Positions 51,096-60,760 are shown, numbered from the stretch's first letter. The stretch is 64,000 bases of DNA from Bacteroidales bacterium SW299 (GCA_019550975.1 SDWH01000007.1:92457-156456); one strand, 5' to 3'. Program-made: numbers and translations. Notes: generated from the sequence alone by a model not told the origin.

Positions 51096-52124
51096 ATGAT
51101 GAAATTATATAATACTGATAAACTTATTTTTTGGATTAAACGCTTATTTATGTGTAAAAAACAAATTACTCCTAATGATTGCTACAAGTATTTTACAGAA
51201 CTTGAAAGTTCAATTCAATACTTATATACAAGTATTGACAACTTCTTATTTCAAGACATTGATCGCTCTATAATTCAAGCATTGATGCCACAATGGGTTT
51301 GTGATGGAGGCCGAAGTCCAGAGTTGTCTCTTTCTAAAATACAATATGAGAAATATAGACAGAAAATAGACATACCTATAGTTCGCAAATTTATTTATTA
51401 CTATGATCTTTGGTACATAATTGCAGCAGTTCAAGACCGTTTGGAAGCTGCTGAAATGTTTATGCAGGATTTTTACAAGTCTATACCATTTGAGCTAAAA
51501 TACAAAGAGAAGGACTACACTTCTGCAGCCCGTACCTGTGGCAAATGGGAAACTGAAGTTCATATATCTCTTAATGGTGTATTTGTTTCACTTGCTTCTA
51601 CTTTTGACCTACTTTCTAAAATAGCAATAGAACAGGCTCAATATACTAAATATGGAGATTTTTCAAACTATTCAAAAATGAACAGCAATGGTTTTCTGTA
51701 TAATGTTGATAAACTCAGGAATATAATTAATTCTGCACTTACGAAAAATGGAATGCTTTTCGTTGCAAATAAAAATGTAAGAATAATAGAAGTCATTCGT
51801 AATGAATATGTACATAATGGTCCATGGGATTTTCGTTGTTCTGTTTATAATACTGCGGTAGATGGATTTCCAGCTGATGTAATAGTGTATGCACCGGATT
51901 TCGATGAAAATGGAAACTTGATATCTTCTGGTGCACGAAATAAATTTTACTCGCAGGGAAATAAAATGAATGTCATGTTACCAGAACTTGTTGAATCCGT
52001 TCTTGAAATACTCAAAAATACGATAGATTGTTTGACTCAATTATACATTGCCGGCACAACTCAAACTCCAGATGCAGTGAGAACAAAACAGTGTTTAGAG
52101 GAATTGAAAGTTTGTTTTAAATAA
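51096..52124 (+). CDS. Hypothetical protein with a HEPN-like RNase motif
   Basis: 342 residues (a second ATG lies at 51099). Mostly helical. RNEYVHNGPWD near residue 233 fits the R-x4-6-H HEPN RNase motif, and the helices before it (NVDKLRNIINSALTKNG) suit that fold. No signal peptide. It lies 145 bases after the doc gene and ends the rightward cargo before a bidirectional terminator. No family name recognised; the HEPN reading is inference. Confidence 0.5.
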   Translation: MMKLYNTDKLIFWIKRLFMCKKQITPNDCYKYFTELESSIQYLYTSIDNFLFQDIDRSIIQALMPQWVCDGGRSPELSLSKIQYEKYRQKIDIPIVRKFIYYYDLWYIIAAVQDRLEAAEMFMQDFYKSIPFELKYKEKDYTSAARTCGKWETEVHISLNGVFVSLASTFDLLSKIAIEQAQYTKYGDFSNYSKMNSNGFLYNVDKLRNIINSALTKNGMLFVANKNVRIIEVIRNEYVHNGPWDFRCSVYNTAVDGFPADVIVYAPDFDENGNLISSGARNKFYSQGNKMNVMLPELVESVLEILKNTIDCLTQLYIAGTTQTPDAVRTKQCLEELKVCFK

Positions 52125-52300
52125 GAAAGTTAAGGGGATAAACCCTTTCAAAGGGTATAAATCTTCTATGCCAATGCGTTAAGAGTAATTATCAATAGAA
52201 ATTTATTGCTATAATGTCGTTCTTATTGTTTTGGTTTAACTTGCCAAGAAATCATTGCAATTCTATAATCAATTGAAAATTAGGTAATATATTATCCTGT

Positions 52301-52337
52301 TTTTTAACTTGCTGGTAATTTGCTGGCAAGTTAAAAA
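52301..52337. terminator. Bidirectional terminator between cargo and mobilization genes
   Basis: 12-bp perfect inverted repeat TTTTTAACTTGC / GCAAGTTAAAAA around a 13-base loop. The T- and A-runs are part of the stem. It lies in the 260-base gap between converging genes, otherwise empty. Confidence 0.7.
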
Positions 52338-52384
52338 TAGGGGTAATCCTTCTTATTATATAGTAAATAGCAAAGCCATGATAA

Positions 52385-52927
52385 TTATGTAACGCAATAT
52401 ACAATCAATCCCAATGCAGCCGTATAAACGAACAAAAATATCACCAAAACTTTCATCCAGAAATCTGAAAACCAGATACCTTCATTTCGTTTGAGAATTT
52501 TGCGTATATTAGATTCATGGTCTGTTAACATTTTCGTCTGTTCGGAATGATGATTCTCCAACATGGTTTCCCATGTTTTGACAGACTGGTTTAGGAGTTG
52601 TTGGAGTTGGGTAAAATGTTCAGATTTTATAGTTGCTCTAAATTCTGTATTTTGCTCGGCCTTTGTAATAGCATTGCAAATGCCATTTACAATACTATTG
52701 GAGTTACTGATAGCCTTCTTCAACACCACTGAAGCATTACCTTCGGCTTTAATGGCATCCTGAAGGTCTTGTTGAATTTTCAACAAAGTCTCTTTTATTT
52801 CACATATTTCTTTGAGCCTCTTATCGACATCCAGTTTCTCAGTTTCTATTTCATGGCTGATTTCAGCTTTTTTCAACATATCATCAACGTTTATTGATGG
52901 TGTGATTTTTGATTTTCTAATTCCCAT
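52385..52927 (-). CDS. Coiled-coil protein with C-terminal membrane anchor (mobilization accessory)
   Basis: 180 residues: a long charged helical region (residues 20-135, coiled-coil-like) followed by one transmembrane helix (FWMKVLVIFLFVYTAALGLI) at the C end. No enzyme motif. It lies 24 bases downstream of the relaxase gene in the same direction, a place where Bacteroides mobilizable elements carry a membrane-anchored accessory protein. It might tether the relaxosome to a helper conjugation machine; this is inference. Confidence 0.55.
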   Translation of the reverse strand: MGIRKSKITPSINVDDMLKKAEISHEIETEKLDVDKRLKEICEIKETLLKIQQDLQDAIKAEGNASVVLKKAISNSNSIVNGICNAITKAEQNTEFRATIKSEHFTQLQQLLNQSVKTWETMLENHHSEQTKMLTDHESNIRKILKRNEGIWFSDFWMKVLVIFLFVYTAALGLIVYCVT

Positions 52928-52951
52928 GATTCATGTTTTTTGATTGTTAAC

Positions 52952-54163
52952 TTATCTGTGAAGTCCTTTTTTACGTTTGCACATACTATTTGCCATTCTT
53001 GCACAGCGGCGTGCCCATTCAAGTTCATCCTCGTTCTTATCTCTTCCCCAACCACCTGTGTCAGAGCCGCCTCCACCACTTGATGCCGCCATACTTGTAG
53101 CAGCATCCAAATATCCGGCAAAAAGCAAAAGAGCCGTGTGCTGTATCTCTTCAATCTTTGCAAATGGATGGGCATCCTCCAAAGAACAATCTTGACGGAT
53201 GATATTGTCTGCGGCTTCGGGTATCTCCACGTGGAATTTGTGATATTCGTCTGTCATTATATCATAATGTTTCATAACCGGCTGTGAAATAGTTGAAGGT
53301 TGTATAACAAGAGTCCTGTCAGTTGTCCGTGCTTGTCGGGAAGTAGGTTCTTTCGATTCAAATTTCCTTTTCTGAGAATGAAGTTTTGCCCAAGTAATCT
53401 CTATTTTTGAAGGGGTCAGGTTTCTCCCGATACCCAACACGGACGACTTATAGGTGGAGTTACCACGCTTAATGGAATAGCCATAAACTCCGCCTCCATC
53501 TTTTTCTTGCAAATGCACTTTATAGCCTCGTTTTTTCAGTTCTGTTTCATACTGCTGCCAGCTGAATTTTTCCATAGAGCGAAGTATCTCTATACAGATG
53601 TTTGAAATTTCTTTCCTATGGTGTATGCCTATTTCTTCAGACTGTATCCAGCCCCGTTTCTCGTTGATGATGTTCGCAGCCAGAACAGCCCTTTCGCCAA
53701 TCTTATGACTATCATTGATTTTTCCGTCCATATCCACACGGTTGGCATCAATGTGTAGGTGAAGAATGCCACTTTTGGAATCCCGGTGCAGAGCTACTAT
53801 GTATTGAGAGTTCTTGAGGTTGGTATGTTGTGAAGAAGTCCTCTTGGTCTTACCAGAGAGATCTATGGAATCAAATACGCGGATGAACTCATTTGACAAA
53901 CGTAACCAATCGTCCATTGTCCATCCCTGGCTTTCTTCCTCGGATGGGGAAATTTCAATTCTTATCACGTTCCTACCAAGCGGTCTGCCCTTATTGATTT
54001 TCTCAGCATATTTTTTTTGAACAAGCATCATTCGCCCATACATTGCTTCCGGAGAAATATTATCTGGAAGAAGATTGGCTTTTACTATATCCGCTTTCTC
54101 TTTGTTGACGGAATATCTTATGGCATTCGCTCCATGTGATATGGTAGAGGCTTTTGCTATCAT
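52952..54163 (-). CDS. Relaxase / mobilization nuclease (MobB, MOBP-like)
   Basis: 403 residues. The N-terminal relaxase domain has the metal-binding HLHIDANRVD (HxHxxxN type) and the upstream YIVALHRDSKSG; a tyrosine early in the protein (Tyr17) is a candidate nicking residue. The C-terminal part contains a Gly-rich stretch (SSGGGGSDTGGWGRD). It nicks oriT and carries the strand during transfer. It follows the MobC-like gene by 14 bases. Relaxases of this type are common on Bacteroides mobilizable transposons. Confidence 0.87.
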   Translation of the reverse strand: MIAKASTISHGANAIRYSVNKEKADIVKANLLPDNISPEAMYGRMMLVQKKYAEKINKGRPLGRNVIRIEISPSEEESQGWTMDDWLRLSNEFIRVFDSIDLSGKTKRTSSQHTNLKNSQYIVALHRDSKSGILHLHIDANRVDMDGKINDSHKIGERAVLAANIINEKRGWIQSEEIGIHHRKEISNICIEILRSMEKFSWQQYETELKKRGYKVHLQEKDGGGVYGYSIKRGNSTYKSSVLGIGRNLTPSKIEITWAKLHSQKRKFESKEPTSRQARTTDRTLVIQPSTISQPVMKHYDIMTDEYHKFHVEIPEAADNIIRQDCSLEDAHPFAKIEEIQHTALLLFAGYLDAATSMAASSGGGGSDTGGWGRDKNEDELEWARRCARMANSMCKRKKGLHR

Positions 54164-54177
54164 AATGGGTAAGTAAT

Positions 54178-54579
54178 TTATTCGGTAAGGTAATTTTCTA
54201 TCTGGTTCCAGCGATTAATTAGTTGCGTTGCTGCTATCATCCATTGTTCCACAAACCTGGTATCACTAAAGTACATGGCTCGTTTATCTGCTTGTATGGA
54301 CTTAACGGCTGCTGCAATACGGATAAGGTCACCCCTTGCATCTGCCAAACTACATAGGGCTTCTATTTCACGCTCAGATAGTCGTTGTCGTGGATGTTGC
54401 CCCAAAGCTGTACGGCGTATGTAGTCACTTATGGACAAGCCGCAGGTTTTGGCTAGTTCTGTGGCTTGGAAATATTCCTTCTCTGTTACACGGGCTTCAA
54501 GCCGCAGGTTACGTCTTATAATTTTCTTGGCATTCTTGCTATTCTCTTCATTGGTATTATTATCGATTTTCTTTTTCAT
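54178..54579 (-). CDS. Relaxosome accessory protein (MobA/MobC-like, ribbon-helix-helix)
   Basis: 133 residues. The segment NLRLEARVTEKEYFQATELA followed by CGLSISDYIRRTALG is the ribbon-helix-helix DNA-binding domain of the MobC family; the C-terminal helices end in WNQIENYLTE. It binds near oriT and helps the relaxase open the strands. First gene of the mobilization operon, directly next to the oriT candidate. Confidence 0.85.
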   Translation of the reverse strand: MKKKIDNNTNEENSKNAKKIIRRNLRLEARVTEKEYFQATELAKTCGLSISDYIRRTALGQHPRQRLSEREIEALCSLADARGDLIRIAAAVKSIQADKRAMYFSDTRFVEQWMIAATQLINRWNQIENYLTE

Positions 54580-55025
54580 GTTTTATTATACATTTATAAG
54601 TGGTCTTTAATTTAAAAGGTACAACACGGTGGGAGCTTGCGACCGCCGAAAAATGCCTATGTAGTACGAATGAGCTTAGCGAATTTGTGCGACATAGGAA
54701 CTTCTTGCAATACCACACATAATCGCTCTGGACACGTTACGTTTTAGATATTGCTATACTTGACATTTACTCTAAATATTTTTCACTGAATTTTTCCTCT
54801 GCTATAGTTTGTGGTAAAACAGAAGCATAATATATAACAAACAATAGGGTAAAAAACTATCTTATCAAAACTGTAGGTATTACTTGTGTCAATACAAAAG
54901 TATACCATTACAAAGTTTTGTCACTATATTTGTTTTATGCCATTCTTGATTCTTATAGTTGAGAAAATCTTCTTCAATATGGCTATCCAAATTTACTATG
55001 GAACACAGACAAAATACTAACCGTA
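54580..55025. other. Gene-free region with an oriT candidate
   Basis: 446 bases upstream of the mob genes. An inverted repeat CCTATGT / ACATAGG (54656-54662 with 54692-54698, inner bases pairing partly) lies beside GGGAGCTTGCGACCGCCG at 54630-54647, a GC-rich patch in AT-rich DNA. Position and form fit an origin of transfer; the nick site cannot be assigned. Confidence 0.55.
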
Positions 55026-55451
55026 TCATTTAACTGAGTTTACAGGCATTCCTTCCATATCGTCAGGTCTGTCTTTTAAACGGACATAGAAAGGATTGTC
55101 AATTCGGTTGCCCTCCTGCATCCATGCCGATATACATTTCAGCGTATGGATGCTTGTTCGGTTGCTTTGTGTAGATGTGACAATTCCTAACTGGTTCATC
55201 TTGTCAAGTACACGGGATACAGTTTTTTTATCATAGCCCAATTTGCTGGACAATTCTACCTCCGAAAGGACGGTTTGTCCCACTTGCAAGGTCGTAGAGA
55301 AGCCTTTTATGGCATACTTGGTTTCTTTCAATACTGCCTTTTCAATAAGGCGGTGCAGAATCTTCATACGGTCAATGCCGTATTTACTTTCTGACAGATA
55401 CGTAAGCTGCTCTGACGAAAGTACTATACAATAGTTCAAATTTGATTTCAT
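55026..55451 (-). CDS. Winged-helix DNA-binding protein
   Basis: 141 residues. LSEVELSSKLGYDKKTVSRVLDKMNQLGIV is interrupted here for length, but its core SKLGYDKKTVSRVLDKM is a helix-turn-helix with recognition helix, followed by a wing. It may regulate the mobilization or replication genes of the island. It is leftward, 50 bases after the next gene upstream. No family name recognised. Confidence 0.65.
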   Translation of the reverse strand: MKSNLNYCIVLSSEQLTYLSESKYGIDRMKILHRLIEKAVLKETKYAIKGFSTTLQVGQTVLSEVELSSKLGYDKKTVSRVLDKMNQLGIVTSTQSNRTSIHTLKCISAWMQEGNRIDNPFYVRLKDRPDDMEGMPVNSVK

Positions 55452-55501
55452 CGTCTGTTTATTTGAAGATCTTTTATAAATAGTGCAGCCAAAAGAGAAA
55501 G

Positions 55502-55849
55502 TTAACGGTGCATTCCATATCCTCTCTCTGGCATATAAAATTCCTTGTCGTAGGCTATATGGTCAAGTACATTTTGCAGCTTATCAAGTTGGTAGTTATC
55601 CAAAACAGGAATAGCAGCAATCGTGATTTTCTGTGAAGCGATACGGCGGTGTTCACAAAATCTTTCTGACATACTGCCATCTCCGTCAGCATAAACACTC
55701 CGCAGATAATCGTTCACAGCTTCGGTTTGTACCTTGCTTGGATATGCAGCAGAATAATTGTCTTGAATATACTCCACCATATGGCTGACCGCATTTGCCA
55801 GTAGTGGTTCATACTTTTGTATTTGCTTGATTAGCTCTTCCTTTTTCAT
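55502..55849 (-). CDS. Hypothetical protein of the island
   Basis: 115 residues, mixed charge, no signal peptide or membrane helix. KVQTEAVNDYLRSVYADGDG and a C-terminal YMPERGYGMHR are the only notable segments. It lies between the VapE-type gene (146 bases upstream, gap empty apart from A/T-runs) and the winged-helix gene. No family recognised. Confidence 0.55.
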   Translation of the reverse strand: MKKEELIKQIQKYEPLLANAVSHMVEYIQDNYSAAYPSKVQTEAVNDYLRSVYADGDGSMSERFCEHRRIASQKITIAAIPVLDNYQLDKLQNVLDHIAYDKEFYMPERGYGMHR

Positions 55850-55995
55850 ACAGTCAATTCATTTTGTCCCATGTCCCATGCATATCTTATAACTTTCTTT
55901 TTATCTAATTTTTGTTTTTATTATTTTTTTAGGGGAAAGAGGGACAAAGGGACATGATATTTGTCTTTTCCCTTAATTTGAATGGTAAATTCTGT

Positions 55996-57363
55996 TCACA
56001 ATAATAATGTTGCACTGGCTTCTTCGCCTGGTGTATCTACTCTCACCCAAGGATGCTTTGTCCGTCCTGTCTTGTCGCAATATGCAGGGTGAAGCCCCTT
56101 GACCTTTTCCTGATCACTCCGTTTCCAATTAGGAATCATAGACATCAGGCGATTAATATATTGTGATGTGTATTTAGACGGATTGCGTCTGACTATATCA
56201 TTGGGTAATTCCTCTATAATCTGCCGGGCACAAACCATATTGAGTGTGGTCATTTTGAAGTTTGAATCTAGGTATGCTCCTTTTTGATAAGCCAATCGGT
56301 TAGGAATAGTCCAACTTGCATATTGGATGGGGATCTCACGCTCCAAATACATTTCCAAATCTTCCATGATGGGGTCAACAAGAATGTTGGAATGTTGCCC
56401 CTGTACCTCATTTGCTTTGATTTCTAAATCTGGTGTTAAGTAAAGTTTCATTCCTTGCCGATAATAGATGTACGCTTCTGCCCAAAGTTGAGGAACAGTA
56501 CGTTGTAAAATATCCAACCATTCTGATACATGACCGTTACCTTTGACCGGGATTATCCACCAGCGACGGTTTCCATTGTCACCTTGCAGGAAATTTGTTT
56601 CATTAGTAGTAGCTGCGAAGACATTGTGCCGCATAAATTCCACTACCTTATGTCCGTATGCAGGACGCATAAAGTCACTACAGCGGCTCAGAAAAGCTTT
56701 GGCTGCCTCTGCGTCATTTGCCCGTTTTAAACCGTTCAACTCACTTATTTCTATAATCCAACCATTGGTTATGGTTTCTACTTTCTCCTTGTCACCACTG
56801 GCAAAAGAGAACGAATCGTTGAACCACTTTCCACCGATAGTTCTGAAAAAGGTGCTTTTCCCGATGCCCTGGGGACCAGGCAGAGTCAATACGTTGTCAA
56901 ACTTACAACCGGGAGTAAAAACCCGGGCAACAGCCGCTACGAACCATAACTTTGTTTGTTCCCTTACTAGTGGGGTATCTTCCGCTCCTAAATAATCAAT
57001 AATAGTTGTGGCTATACGAGGTTGTCCATCCCATATTTCTTGGGTGATAAAATCCTGTACAGGATTAAAACCACGTTCCAAAGAGGTTGTTTTTAATATT
57101 TCAAATACCTTATTCTGCGTCAGATATAATTTGTATGTCCTTTCCAGATAGTCTTGTATCTTTCCAACTGACTCTTCATCAATTTTATTGCCATTGACAT
57201 TATGGAATAAAGAACAGAAACATATATCATCCTGAGAAAAGGTATCGTACTTTATCATGCTCAAGTTTTCATCCGATGTAAAGATGAGCCTATAATTGCT
57301 TATGGAGCGGAAAAGATTCCCGTAGCTGTCTGTTGCCAGCTGCTGTTTCCAATTCTCTTCCAT
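55996..57363 (-). CDS. VapE family ATPase (virulence-associated E domain, primase-helicase-like)
   Basis: 455 residues. The P-loop GPQGIGKSTFFR and the later ISELNGLKRA and ATTNETNFLQGDNGNRRWW are the core of the VapE domain (superfamily 3-like helicase), found in phage satellites and integrative elements where it helps replicate the excised element. The N-terminal 100 residues resemble the linker that often follows a primase domain, but no primase is encoded here. It follows the DUF3853 gene by 5 bases. Confidence 0.88.
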   Translation of the reverse strand: MEENWKQQLATDSYGNLFRSISNYRLIFTSDENLSMIKYDTFSQDDICFCSLFHNVNGNKIDEESVGKIQDYLERTYKLYLTQNKVFEILKTTSLERGFNPVQDFITQEIWDGQPRIATTIIDYLGAEDTPLVREQTKLWFVAAVARVFTPGCKFDNVLTLPGPQGIGKSTFFRTIGGKWFNDSFSFASGDKEKVETITNGWIIEISELNGLKRANDAEAAKAFLSRCSDFMRPAYGHKVVEFMRHNVFAATTNETNFLQGDNGNRRWWIIPVKGNGHVSEWLDILQRTVPQLWAEAYIYYRQGMKLYLTPDLEIKANEVQGQHSNILVDPIMEDLEMYLEREIPIQYASWTIPNRLAYQKGAYLDSNFKMTTLNMVCARQIIEELPNDIVRRNPSKYTSQYINRLMSMIPNWKRSDQEKVKGLHPAYCDKTGRTKHPWVRVDTPGEEASATLLL

Positions 57364-57368
57364 ACTGT

Positions 57369-57686
57369 TTACTCTTTAATGTGGATACCACCTGATTCCT
57401 TTGCCAGCGATAATGCAAGGTCTGCATCCACTACAATTTTTCGTCCTATTTGTGTGATAGCCTTGTCAATTATACCGCTCTTCTTAATGCGATTAGCCGT
57501 AGGTACACTACATCCAAACACACGGGCAATACCCTCTATTCCATAGTAGTTGCCTTTTGGAGCTATTGGGGATGTAGCTTTTTCTGTGGACTCTACACTT
57601 TTTGTAATTAGAAAACAAAGTTCCTCGCCGGTCATCATAGCGATGGGCTTTTGGAGCAACTGGTTTAGATTGAATTTTTCTTCCAT
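57369..57686 (-). CDS. DUF3853 family protein (excisionase-like DNA-binding)
   Basis: 105 residues. YYGIEGIARVFGCSVPTANR followed by KKSGIIDKAITQIGRKIVVD is a MerR/excisionase-type helix-turn-helix with wing. DUF3853 genes stand just upstream of VapE-type genes in Bacteroides elements. It might act in excision or in control of replication. It is first in this short operon, behind a promoter box and an inverted repeat. Confidence 0.8.
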   Translation of the reverse strand: MEEKFNLNQLLQKPIAMMTGEELCFLITKSVESTEKATSPIAPKGNYYGIEGIARVFGCSVPTANRIKKSGIIDKAITQIGRKIVVDADLALSLAKESGGIHIKE

Positions 57687-57721
57687 ACCTTTATTTGTTT
57701 AGTTATTTAATACTTTAAGCC

Positions 57722-57761
57722 TCGGTTTAACTCTGTGAAACCGATTTCACAAGCAAAGGTA
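57722..57761 (-). promoter_or_regulatory. Promoter and operator-like repeat of the DUF3853-VapE operon
   Basis: Minus strand box TACCTTTG at 57754-57761 (exact match), followed downstream by the inverted repeat TCGGTTT / AAACCGA (57722-57728 with 57738-57744), well placed for a repressor. Confidence 0.55.
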
Positions 57762-57842
57762 TTGTATGAAACTCAGCGTATTGGTCGGCTTATTTATACC
57801 TTAATATAACCGACCGATTTACAACAGATATTTACAGAAAGT

Positions 57843-57879
57843 AAAAACGGATAGCTGGATTTCCCAACTACCCGTTTTT
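57843..57879 (-). terminator. Terminator at the end of the DUF6043-like gene
   Basis: Imperfect stem with outer AAAAACGG / CCGTTTTT and inner pairs around a 5-base loop; on the minus strand it ends in a T-run. The stop codon of the 57868 gene lies within it. Confidence 0.65.
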
Positions 57880-59118
57880 TATAAAATAATCTGTCCATCG
57901 GTCTATTATCCGTTTTGCTTTGATATAACTGTTTCCTCTTTGAGGTGAAGTCAATGTAATGTCTTTGATTTCACCATATCTTTTCTGTGGAATGTCATGT
58001 CCGTAATGTCGCTGGTAGAATTGTTCGATGGCACGATGAAACGTCATGTATCTTATAGAAGCCTTCATCCTTCTAGCTTTTATCAGAGCTTTCAATAAAT
58101 AGGCAAGGCTTATATCTTCGGTGTTCTCTTCAAGAAAAGAGTAAATGCCTTGTTTGATACGTTCCTTATCCCCAATAAGGATGTCATCCAATGATTGTAT
58201 TATTTTTCTGTTTCCACGTTTACCTTTCACTTTTCGCAAGGCAAACATAACTTCTTTCCAAATATCCGGATTACATACTTCAGCCGTTGCTTCCCATTCG
58301 GCTTTACTTTCAGTTCCTATCTCTATGCTTTTATTAACAAGCAAAGCAATACACGATTTTATCAGAAGCATATCTCCATTATCAACTTCTTCACTACTCA
58401 ACAGACGGTCAAGTAACTTAGCCATACGTGAAAGGCCGTGGTCAAATATTACGAAATAGTACATACAATAACTTAAGGCCTCCTTTTTCTCTATCACATA
58501 ATCGTACAGGTTAGCCACAAACTCTCCAACAAACACGGCGTGGGATAGGACGATGATTTGGGAAATGTACGTCAAGAACTGATACACCATTTTTCTTTCA
58601 AGATTGCTTAACAGATAGCATCCTTTGTTGTTTCTCATTAGTACATCCAACTGCCCAGTCAAATAGGCTTTCGTTTCCTGTGGCAAACGATTCCAAATTT
58701 CAAGAGGTGTTTTGGAATGAACCATAAGTAATTCTGATTTTGGGGATGTGAGTAGCTCTACCGTAGCTGTTTTTATGTTTATGCCTATCCATAACCGTTT
58801 GTTGGTAATACATTGGGCTATAATATCTGTATACTTACCGGCCCATTGTTGATTGGCTATATTCTGTACATTTTTGCCGTTTCCATTTATAAGTTCAGAA
58901 AGCCAGTTATATAACAGCAAAGCTTCTGACGGTGTACATTCCCGCATCATCTGATATATATCTGTCAAAACAGATAAGTTACCCTTTCCAACAGCATCCA
59001 TGCGTTTACAGAAATTGGCATACAATTCTTCGTTGGCGGATTTCCAAGTACGAATAGCCATATCAGCACAATCCTTTTTAGTAAAATAGTCCCTTATTCT
59101 CTCTATGAAATGAATCAT
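57868..59118 (-). CDS. DUF6043-like hypothetical protein of Bacteroides elements
   Basis: 416 residues, helical, no signal peptide, no catalytic motif. It recalls the DUF6043 proteins carried beside integrases of Bacteroidales integrative elements, though this assignment is from memory of layout rather than a motif. It lies 13 bases downstream of the integrase gene and is probably translated from the same transcript. Role unknown. Confidence 0.5.
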   Translation of the reverse strand: MIHFIERIRDYFTKKDCADMAIRTWKSANEELYANFCKRMDAVGKGNLSVLTDIYQMMRECTPSEALLLYNWLSELINGNGKNVQNIANQQWAGKYTDIIAQCITNKRLWIGINIKTATVELLTSPKSELLMVHSKTPLEIWNRLPQETKAYLTGQLDVLMRNNKGCYLLSNLERKMVYQFLTYISQIIVLSHAVFVGEFVANLYDYVIEKKEALSYCMYYFVIFDHGLSRMAKLLDRLLSSEEVDNGDMLLIKSCIALLVNKSIEIGTESKAEWEATAEVCNPDIWKEVMFALRKVKGKRGNRKIIQSLDDILIGDKERIKQGIYSFLEENTEDISLAYLLKALIKARRMKASIRYMTFHRAIEQFYQRHYGHDIPQKRYGEIKDITLTSPQRGNSYIKAKRIIDRWTDYFIKNG

Positions 59119-59131
59119 CCTTAAAATCGTA

Positions 59132-60634
59132 TTATAGTCGTTTAAACAATTTGGATAAATCCTCAGTGGACATACTCGTCAGTTTTGCCAATAACAAATC
59201 TCTTTCAGAAGTTTTTGTCAAATTCAACAGCTTTGAGTTATTTTCCATCTGAATTTCAAGTGGATAGTGCTCAATGTATATTTGAGTGATTGCATGATCA
59301 GAAGATGCGTGTCCCATGCTTTCAGAAATATAATCCATATCTACTCCGGCATTATGTAAGTTCGTGGCAAACGAATGACGGCACCATGTACCAGACGGAC
59401 AGATGGATTTATCCCACTTCAGTGCTTCGTGACATATTTTGATGATACGGTCTTTTACATTAGAGTTTTCCTGCATTGTATATTTGCGACGCAGTTCTTC
59501 TGTTTCAGCTCCTTTTAATATGTGTGGAAAGACCAAACCGCCTCGGGTCGGAGGTGCAGCCACTTCATTTAAAATATATTGTAAAGGAGGTATGATAGGA
59601 ACGATTACTTCGGAACCGTCAGTACTTCTTCGGGAAGTTTTCTTACGGTTGAAGCGGAAAGCTTTGCCATGTGTCTGATAATAATAATTATCGTAAGTCA
59701 ATCGCCCTGCATCTGCCATATTGAACCCATTACACAAATACTGGGCAAGAAACAATCCCAATGAGTAGTGAGCGCGTTTGGTATATTCTTCTGACCAATA
59801 TTCGGGATATTTCTTGGATACAAAGAGGTTATATAGTTCTGTCATTTGATTAACACTCAGGAAACTTTGTTTCCGTTTTGCACTCTTAGGAATACTTACA
59901 AGTCCTTTCTCCTTCTTGTTAGAGAAAGGATAAGGAACATCTTTGAGATAGCCTTCATGTACACACTTATTCCATACGGCACGACAACAGCGTAAATATA
60001 TCCCTGCGGTAGTATCACTGATTTTTCCTACTATCTTCCCATTCTCATCTTTTACTCCATTATGCATTCCGTCCTTCCACTTCTGAATTTCTGCTGCACT
60101 AATGCAAAATCCTTTAATCATATTTGGTCCGAGTATCTTTCTTAATGATTTGAGTGCGCACTCATAACTCTCTGCTGTAGTAAAGCGTGCACCATCATCG
60201 TCTGTTCGTAATCCACTAATGATTTCTTCCCATATGCCAATAAAAGATTGTGGTTTATTTGTTTCTTCATTGGATGTTGCGACTTCTTCTCCCATGATAC
60301 ATTGACGTACCATTTCAAATGTTAGAATACCACCTTTATTCAGGTTCATCAGAATTTCTTTGTATTTGGGAATGAGGGTATCTTTCCACTCTTTTTGAAG
60401 TTTATAATTATCGCTTCTGCTTTTTACGGCATTACAAATATCGGAAAATTCTTTCGCTGTATAAGATCCACCAACAGGGTAGTAAAATGCTTTACGTTCT
60501 AATGTAAAACGAACAGATAGGGGATATTCACTTGACTTTCTTCTATTAGTTCGAATATCAAGGGCAAGTGAAACTGTACAACCACGTTCTTTGAATAAAG
60601 ACAAAGACTTTGTTAATTTTTCCATTGCATTCAT
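59132..60634 (-). CDS. Tyrosine recombinase (integrase of the island)
   Basis: 500 residues with an N-terminal arm-binding and SAM-like core-binding part and a C-terminal catalytic domain. The box II segment reads TWCRHSFATNLHNAGV with Arg419, MGHASS supplies the last His, and Tyr453 in ITQIYIEHYP is the nucleophile. It joins the island to the tRNA-Met 3' end. It is encoded 630 bases from attR, reading inward. It is clearly different from the broken integrase at 61547-61935. Confidence 0.92.
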   Translation of the reverse strand: MNAMEKLTKSLSLFKERGCTVSLALDIRTNRRKSSEYPLSVRFTLERKAFYYPVGGSYTAKEFSDICNAVKSRSDNYKLQKEWKDTLIPKYKEILMNLNKGGILTFEMVRQCIMGEEVATSNEETNKPQSFIGIWEEIISGLRTDDDGARFTTAESYECALKSLRKILGPNMIKGFCISAAEIQKWKDGMHNGVKDENGKIVGKISDTTAGIYLRCCRAVWNKCVHEGYLKDVPYPFSNKKEKGLVSIPKSAKRKQSFLSVNQMTELYNLFVSKKYPEYWSEEYTKRAHYSLGLFLAQYLCNGFNMADAGRLTYDNYYYQTHGKAFRFNRKKTSRRSTDGSEVIVPIIPPLQYILNEVAAPPTRGGLVFPHILKGAETEELRRKYTMQENSNVKDRIIKICHEALKWDKSICPSGTWCRHSFATNLHNAGVDMDYISESMGHASSDHAITQIYIEHYPLEIQMENNSKLLNLTKTSERDLLLAKLTSMSTEDLSKLFKRL

Positions 60635-60700
60635 TGTTTATGTTCAACATAACCTCTGAATACAGACGCTTTGCGATGTGAGGTATACATACACAAAACA

Positions 60701-60760
60701 CTGCATATAACCACATAATTCTTATCCTTAATTGGATAAAAATATTGTTGTTATATGCAG
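60701..60760. repeat. Nested inverted repeats upstream of the integrase
   Basis: Perfect 11-bp arms CTGCATATAAC (60701-60711) and GTTATATGCAG (60750-60760); within the spacer TTATCC / GGATAA (60722-60727 with 60734-60739) forms a second hairpin. It lies 67 bases before the integrase ATG and may be a binding site for an excision or control protein. Confidence 0.6.
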
